From NCBI GenBank assembly GCA_946886565.1, contig CAMPIX010000015.1, forward strand, positions 1 to 63,562: 63,562 bases of DNA, in the 5' to 3' direction. The notes under the pieces are model-generated. The model did no database searches, was not told the origin of the DNA, and saw only the letters and a list, made by a program, of their open reading frames with translations. Source of the DNA: an uncultured Altererythrobacter sp. (lineage in GTDB: Bacteria; Pseudomonadota; Alphaproteobacteria; Sphingomonadales; Sphingomonadaceae). Below, piece after piece: positions 25,955 through 34,688 of this stretch. Each line of letters starts with the position of its first letter. Position 1 is the first letter of the stretch. The translations under genes and the position numbers were made by a program.

Positions 25955-27040
25955 TCAGAACCACATGCGAATGCCGGCAAGGAAGCTCCAGCCGCCGGCT
26001 GCCTCGCCTTCGTCACGCCGAAAGTCGCGGGTTTCGCCGAATGCCCGCTCGTACTGGACGCCGAGATAAGGGGCGAACTCCCGGGCGATGTCGTAACGCA
26101 GGCGAACGCCGGCTTCGACATCGGTCAGGCCTGCACCGACGCCGATGTCGCGGCTACCCTGCGCGGCAAAGTTGAGTTCGGCGCGTGGCTGCAGGATCAG
26201 CTTCTGGGTAATCCGCTGATCGTAATACCCCTCGAGCCGGCCCATCAGCTCGCCTTTGTCGGACAGGAACAGCGCGCCTTCGACATCGAAGAACCCGGGG
26301 GCCAGCCCTTCGAAGCCGACAGCCGCGTAAACGCGCGAAGGGTTGGGCTGGAAATCGTAGCGAACGCCGGCCTGGAGATCGAAATAGGGCCCGATGGCGT
26401 GGCTATAGAGCGCCTGAACCTCGGCCGACTCCACGCCTCCACCGAACTCTCCTTCACCCTCCGACTTGACGACCAGTCGGCTGATGTCGCCGCCATACCA
26501 GGCTTCGCCCCCCCATTCGTAACCATCTCGCCCGTTGCGGATCTTCGCTTCCGCGATGTCGAGGATCGTCATGAAGAATTTCTGACCGCCGTGATGCTGG
26601 AACAGGTGGTGGCGGCCCATCGCCATTGCGGCGGGTCCGTAGATGGCGTCCGCGGCGTATTCTGTGGGTACGGGCGGTGCGGGGCTCGTACCGGCTGGCA
26701 GGTCGGTTCCGAGCGTGCTTTCCGCATGCGAGCCGTCGCTGCCATGGCTCGCATGCGGGTCGGCCGTCTTGACCTCCTCAGCCTGCATGTCGTGCCCCGC
26801 GTGGGGATCCTGCGGCTCCGCAGCGCGGTGCATTGCATGATCTTCGTGTGGATCGGACGATTCCCGAGAGACCGAAGGCATCGTGTGTCCGGCATGCGGA
26901 TCGGCCTCCGGCGCAGTGGCCGGTTCGGCCGGCATCGAATGACCGGCGTGAGAGCCAACGTGCTGGGCCTGCGCGCTTTGCGCAATCATGAGCGCAGACG
27001 CTGCGCCGGCGATCAGCAACTGCCTGTGAATGCGGGTCAT
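25955..27040 (-). CDS. copB: Copper resistance outer-membrane protein CopB
   Basis: A 361-residue exported protein (Sec signal, cleavage near residue 25, AQAQ). A His/Met-rich metal-binding stretch (about 27-120) is built on repeated DPHAGH, DPHEDH and DPHASHG units. The CopB beta-barrel follows (about 150-361), with AAMAMGRHHLFQHHGGQKF, RYDFQPNPSRVYAAVGFEG and the outer-membrane C-terminus GIRMWF. It is thought to bind or sequester copper at the outer membrane. The start ATG overlaps the copA stop by ATGA. The upstream in-frame start at 27115 would put a non-signal leader in front and is rejected. Confidence 0.93.
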   Translation of the reverse strand: MTRIHRQLLIAGAASALMIAQSAQAQHVGSHAGHSMPAEPATAPEADPHAGHTMPSVSRESSDPHEDHAMHRAAEPQDPHAGHDMQAEEVKTADPHASHGSDGSHAESTLGTDLPAGTSPAPPVPTEYAADAIYGPAAMAMGRHHLFQHHGGQKFFMTILDIAEAKIRNGRDGYEWGGEAWYGGDISRLVVKSEGEGEFGGGVESAEVQALYSHAIGPYFDLQAGVRYDFQPNPSRVYAAVGFEGLAPGFFDVEGALFLSDKGELMGRLEGYYDQRITQKLILQPRAELNFAAQGSRDIGVGAGLTDVEAGVRLRYDIAREFAPYLGVQYERAFGETRDFRRDEGEAAGGWSFLAGIRMWF

Positions 27041-29031
27041 CGGCTGTCTCCCGCGAGAGGACGGACGGTGACGACGCGCATCATCCCGGCAGTCATGTGG
27101 TAGAGATTGTGACAATGGAAGGCCCAGTCCCCCTGAGCGTCGGCGGTGACGTCGAAGGTCACGGTGCCGCCCGGCTGGACGTTCACCGTGTGCTTGCGCG
27201 GGGAATAGGCGCCATGTCCGGTCACCAGCTCGAAGAAGTGGCCGTGCAGGTGGATCGGATGCTGCATCATCGTGTCGTTGACGAGCGTCACCCGCACGCG
27301 TTCGTTATGGCGAAAGGGGATCGGTTCGGCCGGCTCGCTCATTTTCACCCCGTCGAACGACCACATGTATCGTTCCATGTTGCCTGTGAGATGAATGTCG
27401 AGCTGGCGGCTCGGCGCGCGCACATCGGGATTCCGCTCGAGCGCCATGAGATCGCGGTATGTAAGAACGCGGTGCCCTACGTCCTCCAGACCGGTGCCGG
27501 GATCGCCGGTGCGGTCGACCGGCATGGGCGATATGGTCTGTACCCCGGGGTTCCTGTCGACCTCGGGAGCGTGGGCGAAATTGCGCATGTCCATCGAGCC
27601 GTGTTCCATCGCAGCGGCGGGTCGGCCGGCGGTCGCCGGGACCGAATGGCCCATTGCGGCATGGTCCGTGGAGGCAGCGGACGCCGCCGTGGCAGACGTG
27701 GCCACCGCGCCGTGCCCCATCGCTGCGTGATCCACGCCCCCCGTGCCTTTCGCGGCCGTTTCCGCCGACCCGGCTGCGGCCTCTGTCCAGCCAGTCAGCT
27801 TCCATAGTTCGCCTGACGCGTTCTGCTGCGCGGTGGGATCGACGCCACGCACCCTTGCGGGGTGGTCCGAGCCGTCGGCCATCGCTGCGTGGCCCATCCC
27901 GGAATGGTCCATCCCGCCCATTCCCATGTCTTTCATGGTGAGCAAGGGACGTGGGCGCAGTGGTGGAACCGGAGCGCTCATGCCTTCGCGAGGGGCGAGC
28001 GTCGCGCGGCCGAGACCCGAGCGGTCGCTCGCCTCGCTCACGAAGCTGTACGCCCGGTCCTGGGGAGTGACGACCACGTCGTAGGTCTCGGCGGTGCCGA
28101 TCTGGAACTCGTCCACCGTCACGGGCCGCACGTTAACCCCATCGGCCTGCACGACCGTCATCGGCAGGCCCGGCAAGCGGATGTTGAAGGTCGTCTGCGC
28201 CGATGCATTGATGATACGCAGGCGCACGCGTTCGCCCGGCGTGAACAGCCCGGTCCAGTTATCGTATGGTCCGAACCCGTTTACGGTGAAGGTGTAGGTG
28301 GAACCGGTGACGTCCGCGATGTCGGCGGCGTCCATCCGCATCTGCGCCCATTCCCACCGCTCCTCCGCAGTCAGGTCCGTACCTGCCAGCAAACCCGACA
28401 GCGTCATGCGCTGACGGTTGAAGTACGGACCGCCCGCCTGCTTCAGCTTGCGATAGATGGTCGCACCTGCGAGTCGGCTGTGGTCGGACAGCACGAGCAC
28501 ATGCTCGCGATCGTAGGCGACCGGATCGGGCTCTGCCGGATCGATCACGATCGGACCGTAGATCCCGTCTTCCTCCTGATAGGCGCTGTGGCTGTGATAC
28601 CAGTAGGTTCCGGCATGGGAGAGCTCGAACTCGTAATCGAAGGTCGATCGCGGCATGATGCCGGGAAAGCTCACGCCCGGAACCCCGTCCATTTGGAACG
28701 GAACGAGCAGGCCGTGCCAGTGGATCGAGCTGTCTTCGTCGAGCGTGTTCTGAACGCGCAGCCGAACCCGCTGCCCTTCCCGGAGTCGGATCAGCGGGCC
28801 GGGCACGGTGCCGTTGATGCCGACCGCCCGGCTGACCTCGCCATCGACCTCCACGCTGACTTCGCCGATGGTCAGCGAAATGTCGTTGCCGGCGACGGTC
28901 GGCAGCGGCCGGACCAGTCCTTTCGAAAGCGGCTGTGCCCAGGCAGGCAGTGCATGGGCCAGACCCAGGCCCGCGCCGGATGCGGCGGCGGCGCGCAACA
29001 GGGCACGTCGTCCGAGGACGAGTTCATTCAT
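27037..29031 (-). CDS. copA: CopA-type periplasmic multicopper oxidase
   Basis: A 664-residue multicopper oxidase that oxidises cuprous copper in the periplasm. The Tat-type leader has GRRALLRAAAASGAG. The copper ligands are all present: HWHG, YHSHS, HPIHLHGHFF and HCHNLYHMTAGM, giving type 1, 2 and 3 centres. A Met/His-rich middle region (about 365-500) with MDHSGMGHAAM-like units is typical of copper-resistance CopA. This protein is not the CopA P-type ATPase. AAGGAA precedes the ATG. It overlaps copB by 4 bp and follows a strong hairpin after the small copper protein. Confidence 0.96.
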   Translation of the reverse strand: MNELVLGRRALLRAAAASGAGLGLAHALPAWAQPLSKGLVRPLPTVAGNDISLTIGEVSVEVDGEVSRAVGINGTVPGPLIRLREGQRVRLRVQNTLDEDSSIHWHGLLVPFQMDGVPGVSFPGIMPRSTFDYEFELSHAGTYWYHSHSAYQEEDGIYGPIVIDPAEPDPVAYDREHVLVLSDHSRLAGATIYRKLKQAGGPYFNRQRMTLSGLLAGTDLTAEERWEWAQMRMDAADIADVTGSTYTFTVNGFGPYDNWTGLFTPGERVRLRIINASAQTTFNIRLPGLPMTVVQADGVNVRPVTVDEFQIGTAETYDVVVTPQDRAYSFVSEASDRSGLGRATLAPREGMSAPVPPLRPRPLLTMKDMGMGGMDHSGMGHAAMADGSDHPARVRGVDPTAQQNASGELWKLTGWTEAAAGSAETAAKGTGGVDHAAMGHGAVATSATAASAASTDHAAMGHSVPATAGRPAAAMEHGSMDMRNFAHAPEVDRNPGVQTISPMPVDRTGDPGTGLEDVGHRVLTYRDLMALERNPDVRAPSRQLDIHLTGNMERYMWSFDGVKMSEPAEPIPFRHNERVRVTLVNDTMMQHPIHLHGHFFELVTGHGAYSPRKHTVNVQPGGTVTFDVTADAQGDWAFHCHNLYHMTAGMMRVVTVRPLAGDSR

Positions 29032-29067
29032 CGGGGATTCCTTGATTCATCGGTGCGGCAATGAAAT

Positions 29068-29097
29068 CCTGCCGGCGGACGCGATGCCGCCGGCAGG
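29068..29097 (-). repeat. Intercistronic hairpin between small copper protein and copA
   Basis: CCTGCCGGCGG (29068-29078) and CCGCCGGCAGG (29087-29097) form an 11-bp perfect stem with an 8-nt loop. It lies just after the stop of the 81-aa protein and 36 bp before copA. No strong T-run follows, so it may stabilise the upstream message or partly attenuate read-through into copAB rather than end transcription. Confidence 0.6.
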
Positions 29098-29108
29098 TTC
29101 AGCCGTGC

Positions 29109-29354
29109 TCAGTGATGCGCGTGACCATCGGAAGGGGCTGCATCAGGCGTCATGTCATGGCCTGCATGCGGATCGTCCGACGATGGTGCGGCGGCGCCGT
29201 CGGCGGTATCGCCCGCCATATCCTCGCAGCACTCGCACTTGTCCTTCATTTTCTCGCAGCATTCCATCTTCGGCGGCTCTGTGGGAGCGGCCTGGGCATG
29301 CGCGACACCGGGAATAGCGATCGACAAGGCGACCGCAGCCATAAGCTTCTTCAT
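29109..29354 (-). CDS. Small periplasmic Cys/His-rich putative copper-binding protein
   Basis: An 81-residue exported protein with a clean Sec signal (cleavage after VAHA, near residue 20). A Cys cluster MECCEKMKDKCECCEDM follows, with five Cys, three Met and acidic residues. A His-rich tail has DPHAGHDM and ends DGHAHH. The DPHAGHDM unit is the same as in CopB. These residues fit cuprous and cupric ion binding, so a periplasmic copper buffer or chaperone is likely. I know no characterised family for it. It lies between the 109-aa protein and copA, in the same operon. Confidence 0.75.
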   Translation of the reverse strand: MKKLMAAVALSIAIPGVAHAQAAPTEPPKMECCEKMKDKCECCEDMAGDTADGAAAPSSDDPHAGHDMTPDAAPSDGHAHH

Positions 29355-29391
29355 GTTCCTGAACTCCGTAAAATCGAAAACGTCGACGATT

Positions 29392-29721
29392 TCACGCAGT
29401 GCGCGGAGGAGGTGTCGGGAGCTCTGCCAGAAACGCGCGATGCGCTGTCGAGCGCACCCCGAACAGCAGCGGCGCGCGATAGGCGATCGTTTCGATCGAA
29501 GCCACGCCTAGCGGTGCCACTGCCGAACACATCGCGACGCAGCACTGTGTCATGCCGCCGGACTTGTCCTCCTGCTCGGAATCGGCATCGCCGCAATGGC
29601 CGGCCTTGGCCGTTTCGTGATGATCCATCGGCATCGCCGCTATGGCCATACCGGACTGCATCGCAATGGGCGCGACTATCACGGCCAGAGCAGCCAGGAT
29701 CAGATGGAGTCGACGAAGCAT
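29392..29721 (-). CDS. Small exported metal-binding-like protein (DUF2946-like)
   Basis: A 109-residue protein with an N-terminal signal/anchor helix (about 5-28). A His/Cys segment follows: MPMDHHETAKAGHC and GGMTQCCVAMC. The hydrophobic and Pro-rich C-terminus is unremarkable. The His/Cys spacing recalls DUF2946-type proteins often found with copper genes, but the match is weak. As the first gene behind the MerR-type promoter it should be the most strongly induced member of the copper operon. Function is unknown beyond likely metal binding. Confidence 0.65.
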   Translation of the reverse strand: MLRRLHLILAALAVIVAPIAMQSGMAIAAMPMDHHETAKAGHCGDADSEQEDKSGGMTQCCVAMCSAVAPLGVASIETIAYRAPLLFGVRSTAHRAFLAELPTPPPRTA

Positions 29722-29792
29722 CGCCCGAATTCCCTAGGCCCGGCGGGCATAGGGGTCAATTTTCTTGTGTCTCTCGGCAGAAGCCGGGGCGC

Positions 29793-29823
29793 GCTATAGC
29801 TCCATCGGCTAGCGGAGCGTCAA
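29793..29823 (-). promoter_or_regulatory. MerR/CueR-type promoter with 19-bp spacer and dyad
   Basis: On the minus strand: -35 TTGACG (29823-29818), a 19-bp spacer, and -10 TATAGC (29798-29793). The inverted repeat GCTCC-N10-GGAGC (29799-29818) fills the spacer. An over-long 19-bp spacer carrying a dyad is the signature of promoters activated by MerR-family regulators such as CueR. It stands about 70 bp upstream of the first copper gene (start 29721). No merR-type gene is in the window, so the regulator would be elsewhere. Confidence 0.7.
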
Positions 29824-29847
29824 CTCCAATCGCAATTGCCTTCCGGC

Positions 29848-30777
29848 TCAGGCGCGGGCCGGCACATTCTCGACCGCATCCATTGCGAGCGCGATGGCGC
29901 CAAGAGGTCCGGCCAATGTGCCAAGGTGCGGCGCGGTGACGTAGACGCCGTCGTCCGGGAATTGCATGTAGCCCGCGAGACTTTCCTCCAGCTTGGCGTT
30001 GATGCGCGGGAGGAGCTGCGGCTGGCCCGCCAGCACGCCGCCGCCCATGGCGATCCGCATCGGCGCCGCGGTGCAGGCGAGTGCATGGAGCATCGCGGCG
30101 AGGCAGTGTACGATCGGCTCCCAAACGGGATCGTCGGGCGAAATGCTCGAGATCGCGCGCCCGCCGAGCCGCGCCTTGACCGCGGTGCCCGAAGCCAGCC
30201 CTTCGACGCAATCGTCGTGGAAGCTGCATACGCTGGGCTGATCGTCTCCGGGCAGGCGCGGCACGCGGATGTGGCCGATCTCGCTGTGGCTGAACCCGCG
30301 GGTCGGGCGCCCATGCACGATAAGCCCCGCGCCGACTCCGGTGCCGACGGTCACATAGGCGAAATCGTCGAAACCGCGCCCGCTGCCCCAGCGGATTTCC
30401 GCCAGCGCGGCGCCGTTGACGTCGGTGTCGAACCCGATGGGAACGGCGAACGCCGACCGCAGCGGACCCAACACGTCGGCGCCTTCCCAGTGCAGCTTGT
30501 TCGTCGCGCGCACCCGGCCATAGCCGGCGTCGTTGGGATCGAGCTGCAGCGGACCGAAAGCCGCGACGCCGAGACCGTCGAACCCTTGTTCTTGGGCCCA
30601 GCCTTCGAGCACGGCTTTGATCGCCGGCAGGGTTTCATCGGGAGCGGTCGTCGGGATCGTGCGCTGGTCGCGGATATCGTCAGGTCCGGAAGCGAGCGTG
30701 CAAATGCATTTGGTGCCGCCGAGTTCGACCCCGGCAAACAGCCGCGCACCGTCGCAGCGGGTCGCGGAACCGCTCAT
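29848..30777 (-). CDS. ROK-family sugar kinase (fructokinase/mannokinase-like)
   Basis: A 309-residue cytosolic kinase that phosphorylates a hexose at C6. Features are an ATP-binding VELGGTKCICTLASG start, the catalytic Asp in GFDTDVNGAALAE, GTGVGAGLIV and a zinc site (GHIRV with CSFHDDCVEGLASG). The pattern fits bacterial ROK fructokinases/mannokinases. As the gene follows four glycoside hydrolase genes on the same strand and manA is nearby, mannokinase activity feeding ManA is the best guess. Fructokinase remains possible. A 124-bp gap separates it from the GH92 gene upstream. Confidence 0.85.
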   Translation of the reverse strand: MSGSATRCDGARLFAGVELGGTKCICTLASGPDDIRDQRTIPTTAPDETLPAIKAVLEGWAQEQGFDGLGVAAFGPLQLDPNDAGYGRVRATNKLHWEGADVLGPLRSAFAVPIGFDTDVNGAALAEIRWGSGRGFDDFAYVTVGTGVGAGLIVHGRPTRGFSHSEIGHIRVPRLPGDDQPSVCSFHDDCVEGLASGTAVKARLGGRAISSISPDDPVWEPIVHCLAAMLHALACTAAPMRIAMGGGVLAGQPQLLPRINAKLEESLAGYMQFPDDGVYVTAPHLGTLAGPLGAIALAMDAVENVPARA

Positions 30778-30901
30778 CGCGCGCGCCCTCCCTGCCCTGT
30801 TGCCGGAAGGCTGGTCGCGTATGGCAATTGGCTGGTGAGTGGTATCACGAGAATTCCGTTCTTGTCTTTTCGTATAATATCAACGACTTGTCCTGCCGCA
30901 A

Positions 30902-33241
30902 TCACACAAGGGTCATTCCGAAGGAAGGCGGGCGGTCCTGCTTCGCGGTGCCGAACTGCGAAGGTTCGGATCCCATTTGGAACACGAGTTCGCCGCCGCC
31001 GATCAGGTCGGAATGCGCGATCCAGTTTCGGGTCCAGGGTTGGCCGTTCCAGCGCACTCCCTGGACATAGGGGCGATCGGGCGCATTACCTTCGGCGCGG
31101 ACGATCAGCGTCTTGCCCGCCCCCACCTTGACCTCGGCCACGTCGAACAACGGCGAACCGAAGACGTAGACGGCGCTCACCGGATCGACCGGGTAGAAGC
31201 CGAGCGCCGAGAGGATGAACCATGCGCTCATCTGGCCGCAGTCGTCGTTGCCAATCACCCCGTCGGGGTCGTTCTTGTACATCTCGGTCAGCAGGCGGCG
31301 GACCATCGCCTGCGACTTATGCGGCGCGCCGCAATAGGCGTAGAGATAGGCGACGTGGTGGTTCGGCTCGTTGCCGTGCGCGTACTGGCCGACCAGCCCG
31401 GAGATGTCGGGCGGAGCATTGTCGGGCAGCGTGGACGGCGCGTTGAACAACGCGTCAAGCTGCTCCTCGAACGCCGCGTCGCCGCCGAAATGGTCGATCA
31501 GGCCATAGACGTCGTGCTGGTTGAGGAAGGTCGCCTGCCAGCCGTTCGCCTCGGTGTAGTCGCGCCAGCGATCGACATCGTGGCCGATCTGAATCGGATC
31601 GTAGTCTTCCCACCAAGTGCCATCCGAGAACCGGGGCTTGGCGAAGCGGGTTTCGGCGTCGATCACGCCGCGCCAGTTACGCGAGCGTTCGCGCAGTGCG
31701 GCAGCATCCTCGGTCTCGCCGAGCGCTTCGGCGAGATGCGCCATCGCCCAGTCGTCGTAGGCATATTCCTGCGTGCGGCTGACCGATTCCCACACCTCGT
31801 CGGCGGGGATGTAGCCGAGATCGTAGTAGAACCCGCGGCCGAGCGTGCTGTCGATATCCTTGAAATCGCGATCGAATGCGCGGCGGCGGATGTTCGGCCA
31901 GGCGGCGGCATAGTCGGCCGCGATCCCCTTGGCATGGGCCTCGGCGAGCACCGAGACGCCGTGCCAGCCGATCATGCACGCGGTCTCGACTCCCTGTAGC
32001 GGCCAGACGAGCGGGCCGGCGGGGCTCTGCGCCGTCTGGCGGCAGATGTCGCGGGTGAGCAGCGCGGCCCGGGGCGGATCGATCAGCGTCAGCAGCGGAT
32101 GCAGCGCGCGATAGGTGTCCCAAAGCGAGTAAGTGCTATACGCCTCCTCGCCCTTGGGCGCGTGGTGCACCTCGCGGTCGAGCCCGACGTAGCGCCCGTC
32201 GCGATCGGTGAAGAGCGTGGGCGCGAGTTGCGCGTGGTAGAGCGCGCTTGCCATGATCGTGCGCTGGTCCTCGGTCCCGCCCGAAACGCGAATACCGCCG
32301 AGCGCCTGCGACCATGTCCGGCGCGCCGAGTTGGCCGCGCGGTCGAATTCCCAGCCGGGCACTTCCTGCGCCAACGCATCGCGGGCGCCCTTCACGTCGA
32401 CCGCCGAGAGGCCGGTCTTGACCAGGATCGGCTCGCCGCCCGCATCGTCGAAGAACAGCGCGGCGCGCAGGCGGTTGCCTTCGATCGACGTGGCGCCGTC
32501 GGCGGCGGGGGTGCCGTCGTCGCCGAAGAACTGCACCCGATCGGGCTGGCGCGAGAGCTGCATCGCGAAATGGATGCGGCGGCCCTTGGCCCAGCGGTTG
32601 ACCTGTCGGCCACCGGTCAGCGTGCCGTCGTCGTCGAGGTTCAGCGAGGCGTCCTCGACCACGATGCCCTTGTCCCAGTCGTCCTCGATCGCGTGCGCGA
32701 AATCGATCAGGATGTGCGCCGGGCCGTCGCCGAAGCGATAGCGGTGGAGGCCACAGCGCTCGGTCACCGTGAGTTCGGCCATGACGCCCGATTCGAGCGC
32801 CACGCGGTAGTATCCCGGCTCGGCGTGCTCGTCCGAATAGCGCTGGCGATAGCCCGCGTCGGGGTCCTCGACCGTACCCGGATCGAGCGTCAGCTTCTGC
32901 CGCGTCGGCACCACCAGCACGTCGAGCATGTCGCCGATCCCGGTGCCCGAAAGGTGCGTGTGGCTGAACCCCATGATCGAGCCATCCTTCTGGTGATAGC
33001 CGGAGCAGGCGTCCCACCCGTGGGTGTTCGTATCGGGGCTCAGCTGCGCCATGCCGAAGGGCAGCGAGGCGCCGGGATAGGTATGACCGTGCCCGCCCGT
33101 GCCGATGAACAGGTTGGGCTTGCCCGCCGCGAGCCCCTCGCCCGCAGCCGCGGCGAACTTGGTGCAGCCCGCGGGCAGCAGCCCGCCGAACGCGACGAGG
33201 CCGGTCCCGGCGAGCAGTTGGCGGCGGCTGGTGGCGAACAT
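30902..33241 (-). CDS. GH92 alpha-mannosidase lipoprotein (paralog 1)
   Basis: A 779-residue exo-alpha-mannosidase of family GH92, calcium-dependent and inverting. The N-terminus joins a Tat-type SRRQLLAG signal to a lipobox ending at Cys26, so it is likely a folded periplasmic lipoprotein. The N-terminal beta domain has IGTGGHGHTYPGASLPFGM and GFSHTHLSGTG. The catalytic domain has TEANGWQ with Glu564 as presumed general acid, HGNEPNHHVAYLY, and GNDDCGQMSAWFILSALGFYP. Of the three GH92 proteins here it is nearest the canonical pattern. Its start shares a base with the GH125 stop (TGATG). Confidence 0.93.
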   Translation of the reverse strand: MFATSRRQLLAGTGLVAFGGLLPAGCTKFAAAAGEGLAAGKPNLFIGTGGHGHTYPGASLPFGMAQLSPDTNTHGWDACSGYHQKDGSIMGFSHTHLSGTGIGDMLDVLVVPTRQKLTLDPGTVEDPDAGYRQRYSDEHAEPGYYRVALESGVMAELTVTERCGLHRYRFGDGPAHILIDFAHAIEDDWDKGIVVEDASLNLDDDGTLTGGRQVNRWAKGRRIHFAMQLSRQPDRVQFFGDDGTPAADGATSIEGNRLRAALFFDDAGGEPILVKTGLSAVDVKGARDALAQEVPGWEFDRAANSARRTWSQALGGIRVSGGTEDQRTIMASALYHAQLAPTLFTDRDGRYVGLDREVHHAPKGEEAYSTYSLWDTYRALHPLLTLIDPPRAALLTRDICRQTAQSPAGPLVWPLQGVETACMIGWHGVSVLAEAHAKGIAADYAAAWPNIRRRAFDRDFKDIDSTLGRGFYYDLGYIPADEVWESVSRTQEYAYDDWAMAHLAEALGETEDAAALRERSRNWRGVIDAETRFAKPRFSDGTWWEDYDPIQIGHDVDRWRDYTEANGWQATFLNQHDVYGLIDHFGGDAAFEEQLDALFNAPSTLPDNAPPDISGLVGQYAHGNEPNHHVAYLYAYCGAPHKSQAMVRRLLTEMYKNDPDGVIGNDDCGQMSAWFILSALGFYPVDPVSAVYVFGSPLFDVAEVKVGAGKTLIVRAEGNAPDRPYVQGVRWNGQPWTRNWIAHSDLIGGGELVFQMGSEPSQFGTAKQDRPPSFGMTLV

Positions 33242-34674
33242 CACAGCACCCGCGCCAGCAGCGCCGGGCGCTTGTCCGCGACTTCGACCACGAGCTGCCC
33301 GAACAGCGCATTGGCCCAGGCGAACCAGCTGCGGGTGAAGTCGGTCGGATCGTCCTTGTGGAAGCTCTCGTGCATGAAGCCGGTGCCGCCGTGCGTGCCC
33401 TTGAGCCAGCGCAGGCACTGGAGGATCGTCGCATCGTCGTCGGCGTTCATCGCGCGGGTGATGATCGACATCGGCCAGATCATGTCGAGCCCGATGTGCG
33501 GCCCGCCAATCCCTTCGGCTGCGGCGCCTTTGAAGAAATAGGGATTGCGCTCGCTCCACGCGAGGTCCGCGGTGCGGCGGAACAGCGGATCGTTGCGGTC
33601 GACTACGTCGATCAGCGCCAGGCCCGAGAGGCTCGGCACGTTGGCGTCGTCCATGAAAACCCAGTTGCCGAAGCCGTCGATCTCGTAGGCCCAGACCTGC
33701 CCGCCCTTGCCGTCGGGGATCAGCGCGTGCTGTCTCAGCACCGCCTCCACCCCGCTCGCGAGCGTTTCGGCATCGCGCGCCGCAGCATCGTCGCCGCGCG
33801 CTTCGCGGTGGACTTGCGCGACCTTGCGCAGCACCGAGACCGCGAACAGGTTCGAGGGGATCAGGAACGGATAGAGACAGGCATCGTCCGACGGGCGGAA
33901 CATCGAGTGGATCAGCCCGATCTTCTTCGTCGGCCGCCCGTAACCGCCGAGCATCAGGCTATCGGACGGCTGCAACGCGGGGCGCTGGAACTTGTACGGC
34001 CCCGGCCCGTCGAGACGCTGCTGCTCGCGGAAGGTCTGCACCGCCAGCTTCATCGCGCGCGACCACGTATCGTCGAACGGTGCCTTGTCCTTGGTCCGCC
34101 GCCAGTATTCGTGGCTCAGGCGCATCGGATAGCACAGCGAATCGATTTCCCACTTCCGCTCGGCGACGCCCGGCTTCATCTCGGTCGCGTCGGTTTCCGA
34201 CCATTCGAGCTTTGATGGCGCGGTCGGGTCCTTGTCGAAGGCGTTGGCGTAGGGATCGATCAGGATGCAGCGCGCCTGACGCTGGATCAGGCCCTGGAAC
34301 AGCCGCTGGAGCTTCTGGTCTTGTGTGACGAGGTGGATATAAGGCTGCACCTGCGCCGAGCTGTCGCGCAGCCACATCGCCTCGATGTCGCCGGTGATCA
34401 CGAACGTGTCGGGCTGGCCGTCGATGGCGCCGGTCTGCACCGTGGTGTCGAGCGTGTTGGGATAGCAGTTCTCGAACATCCACGCGAGTTCGGCGTCGGC
34501 GATCTTTGCCTTCACCCGCGCGATCTCTGCCTCGATCGCGGGGCTGGTGAAATTGCGCTGTGCAGGCGCCGGGCGCTTGCTGGCGAACTGTGCGGCGCGC
34601 GCGACGCCGGGCAGTGCCGAAGCGAACGCAAGCGCACCCGCGCCGGCCATGAGTTCGCGTCTCGTGGGGGTCAT
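33241..34674 (-). CDS. GH125 exo-alpha-1,6-mannosidase
   Basis: A 477-residue protein of family GH125, which removes terminal alpha-1,6-linked mannose. A Tat-like leader ([15 protein letters not shown]) predicts export. The (alpha/alpha)6 domain shows [66 protein letters not shown] and [18 protein letters not shown], all typical of the family. The ATG at 34674 follows GGAGAG. The open frame to 35010 is antisense extension. It lies 14 bp behind the second GH92 gene and is coupled to the first. It complements GH92 enzymes, which act on alpha-1,2/1,3/1,4 bonds. Confidence 0.94.
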   Translation of the reverse strand: MTPTRRELMAGAGALAFASALPGVARAAQFASKRPAPAQRNFTSPAIEAEIARVKAKIADAELAWMFENCYPNTLDTTVQTGAIDGQPDTFVITGDIEAMWLRDSSAQVQPYIHLVTQDQKLQRLFQGLIQRQARCILIDPYANAFDKDPTAPSKLEWSETDATEMKPGVAERKWEIDSLCYPMRLSHEYWRRTKDKAPFDDTWSRAMKLAVQTFREQQRLDGPGPYKFQRPALQPSDSLMLGGYGRPTKKIGLIHSMFRPSDDACLYPFLIPSNLFAVSVLRKVAQVHREARGDDAAARDAETLASGVEAVLRQHALIPDGKGGQVWAYEIDGFGNWVFMDDANVPSLSGLALIDVVDRNDPLFRRTADLAWSERNPYFFKGAAAEGIGGPHIGLDMIWPMSIITRAMNADDDATILQCLRWLKGTHGGTGFMHESFHKDDPTDFTRSWFAWANALFGQLVVEVADKRPALLARVL

Positions 34675-34688
34675 CGTGGCTCTCCGGA

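Noticed and set aside
29790..29825. tRNA-like fragment near the ROK kinase 3' end
   Set aside because: The paired bases are explained by the GCTCC/GGAGC dyad in a 19-bp promoter spacer; there is no cloverleaf.
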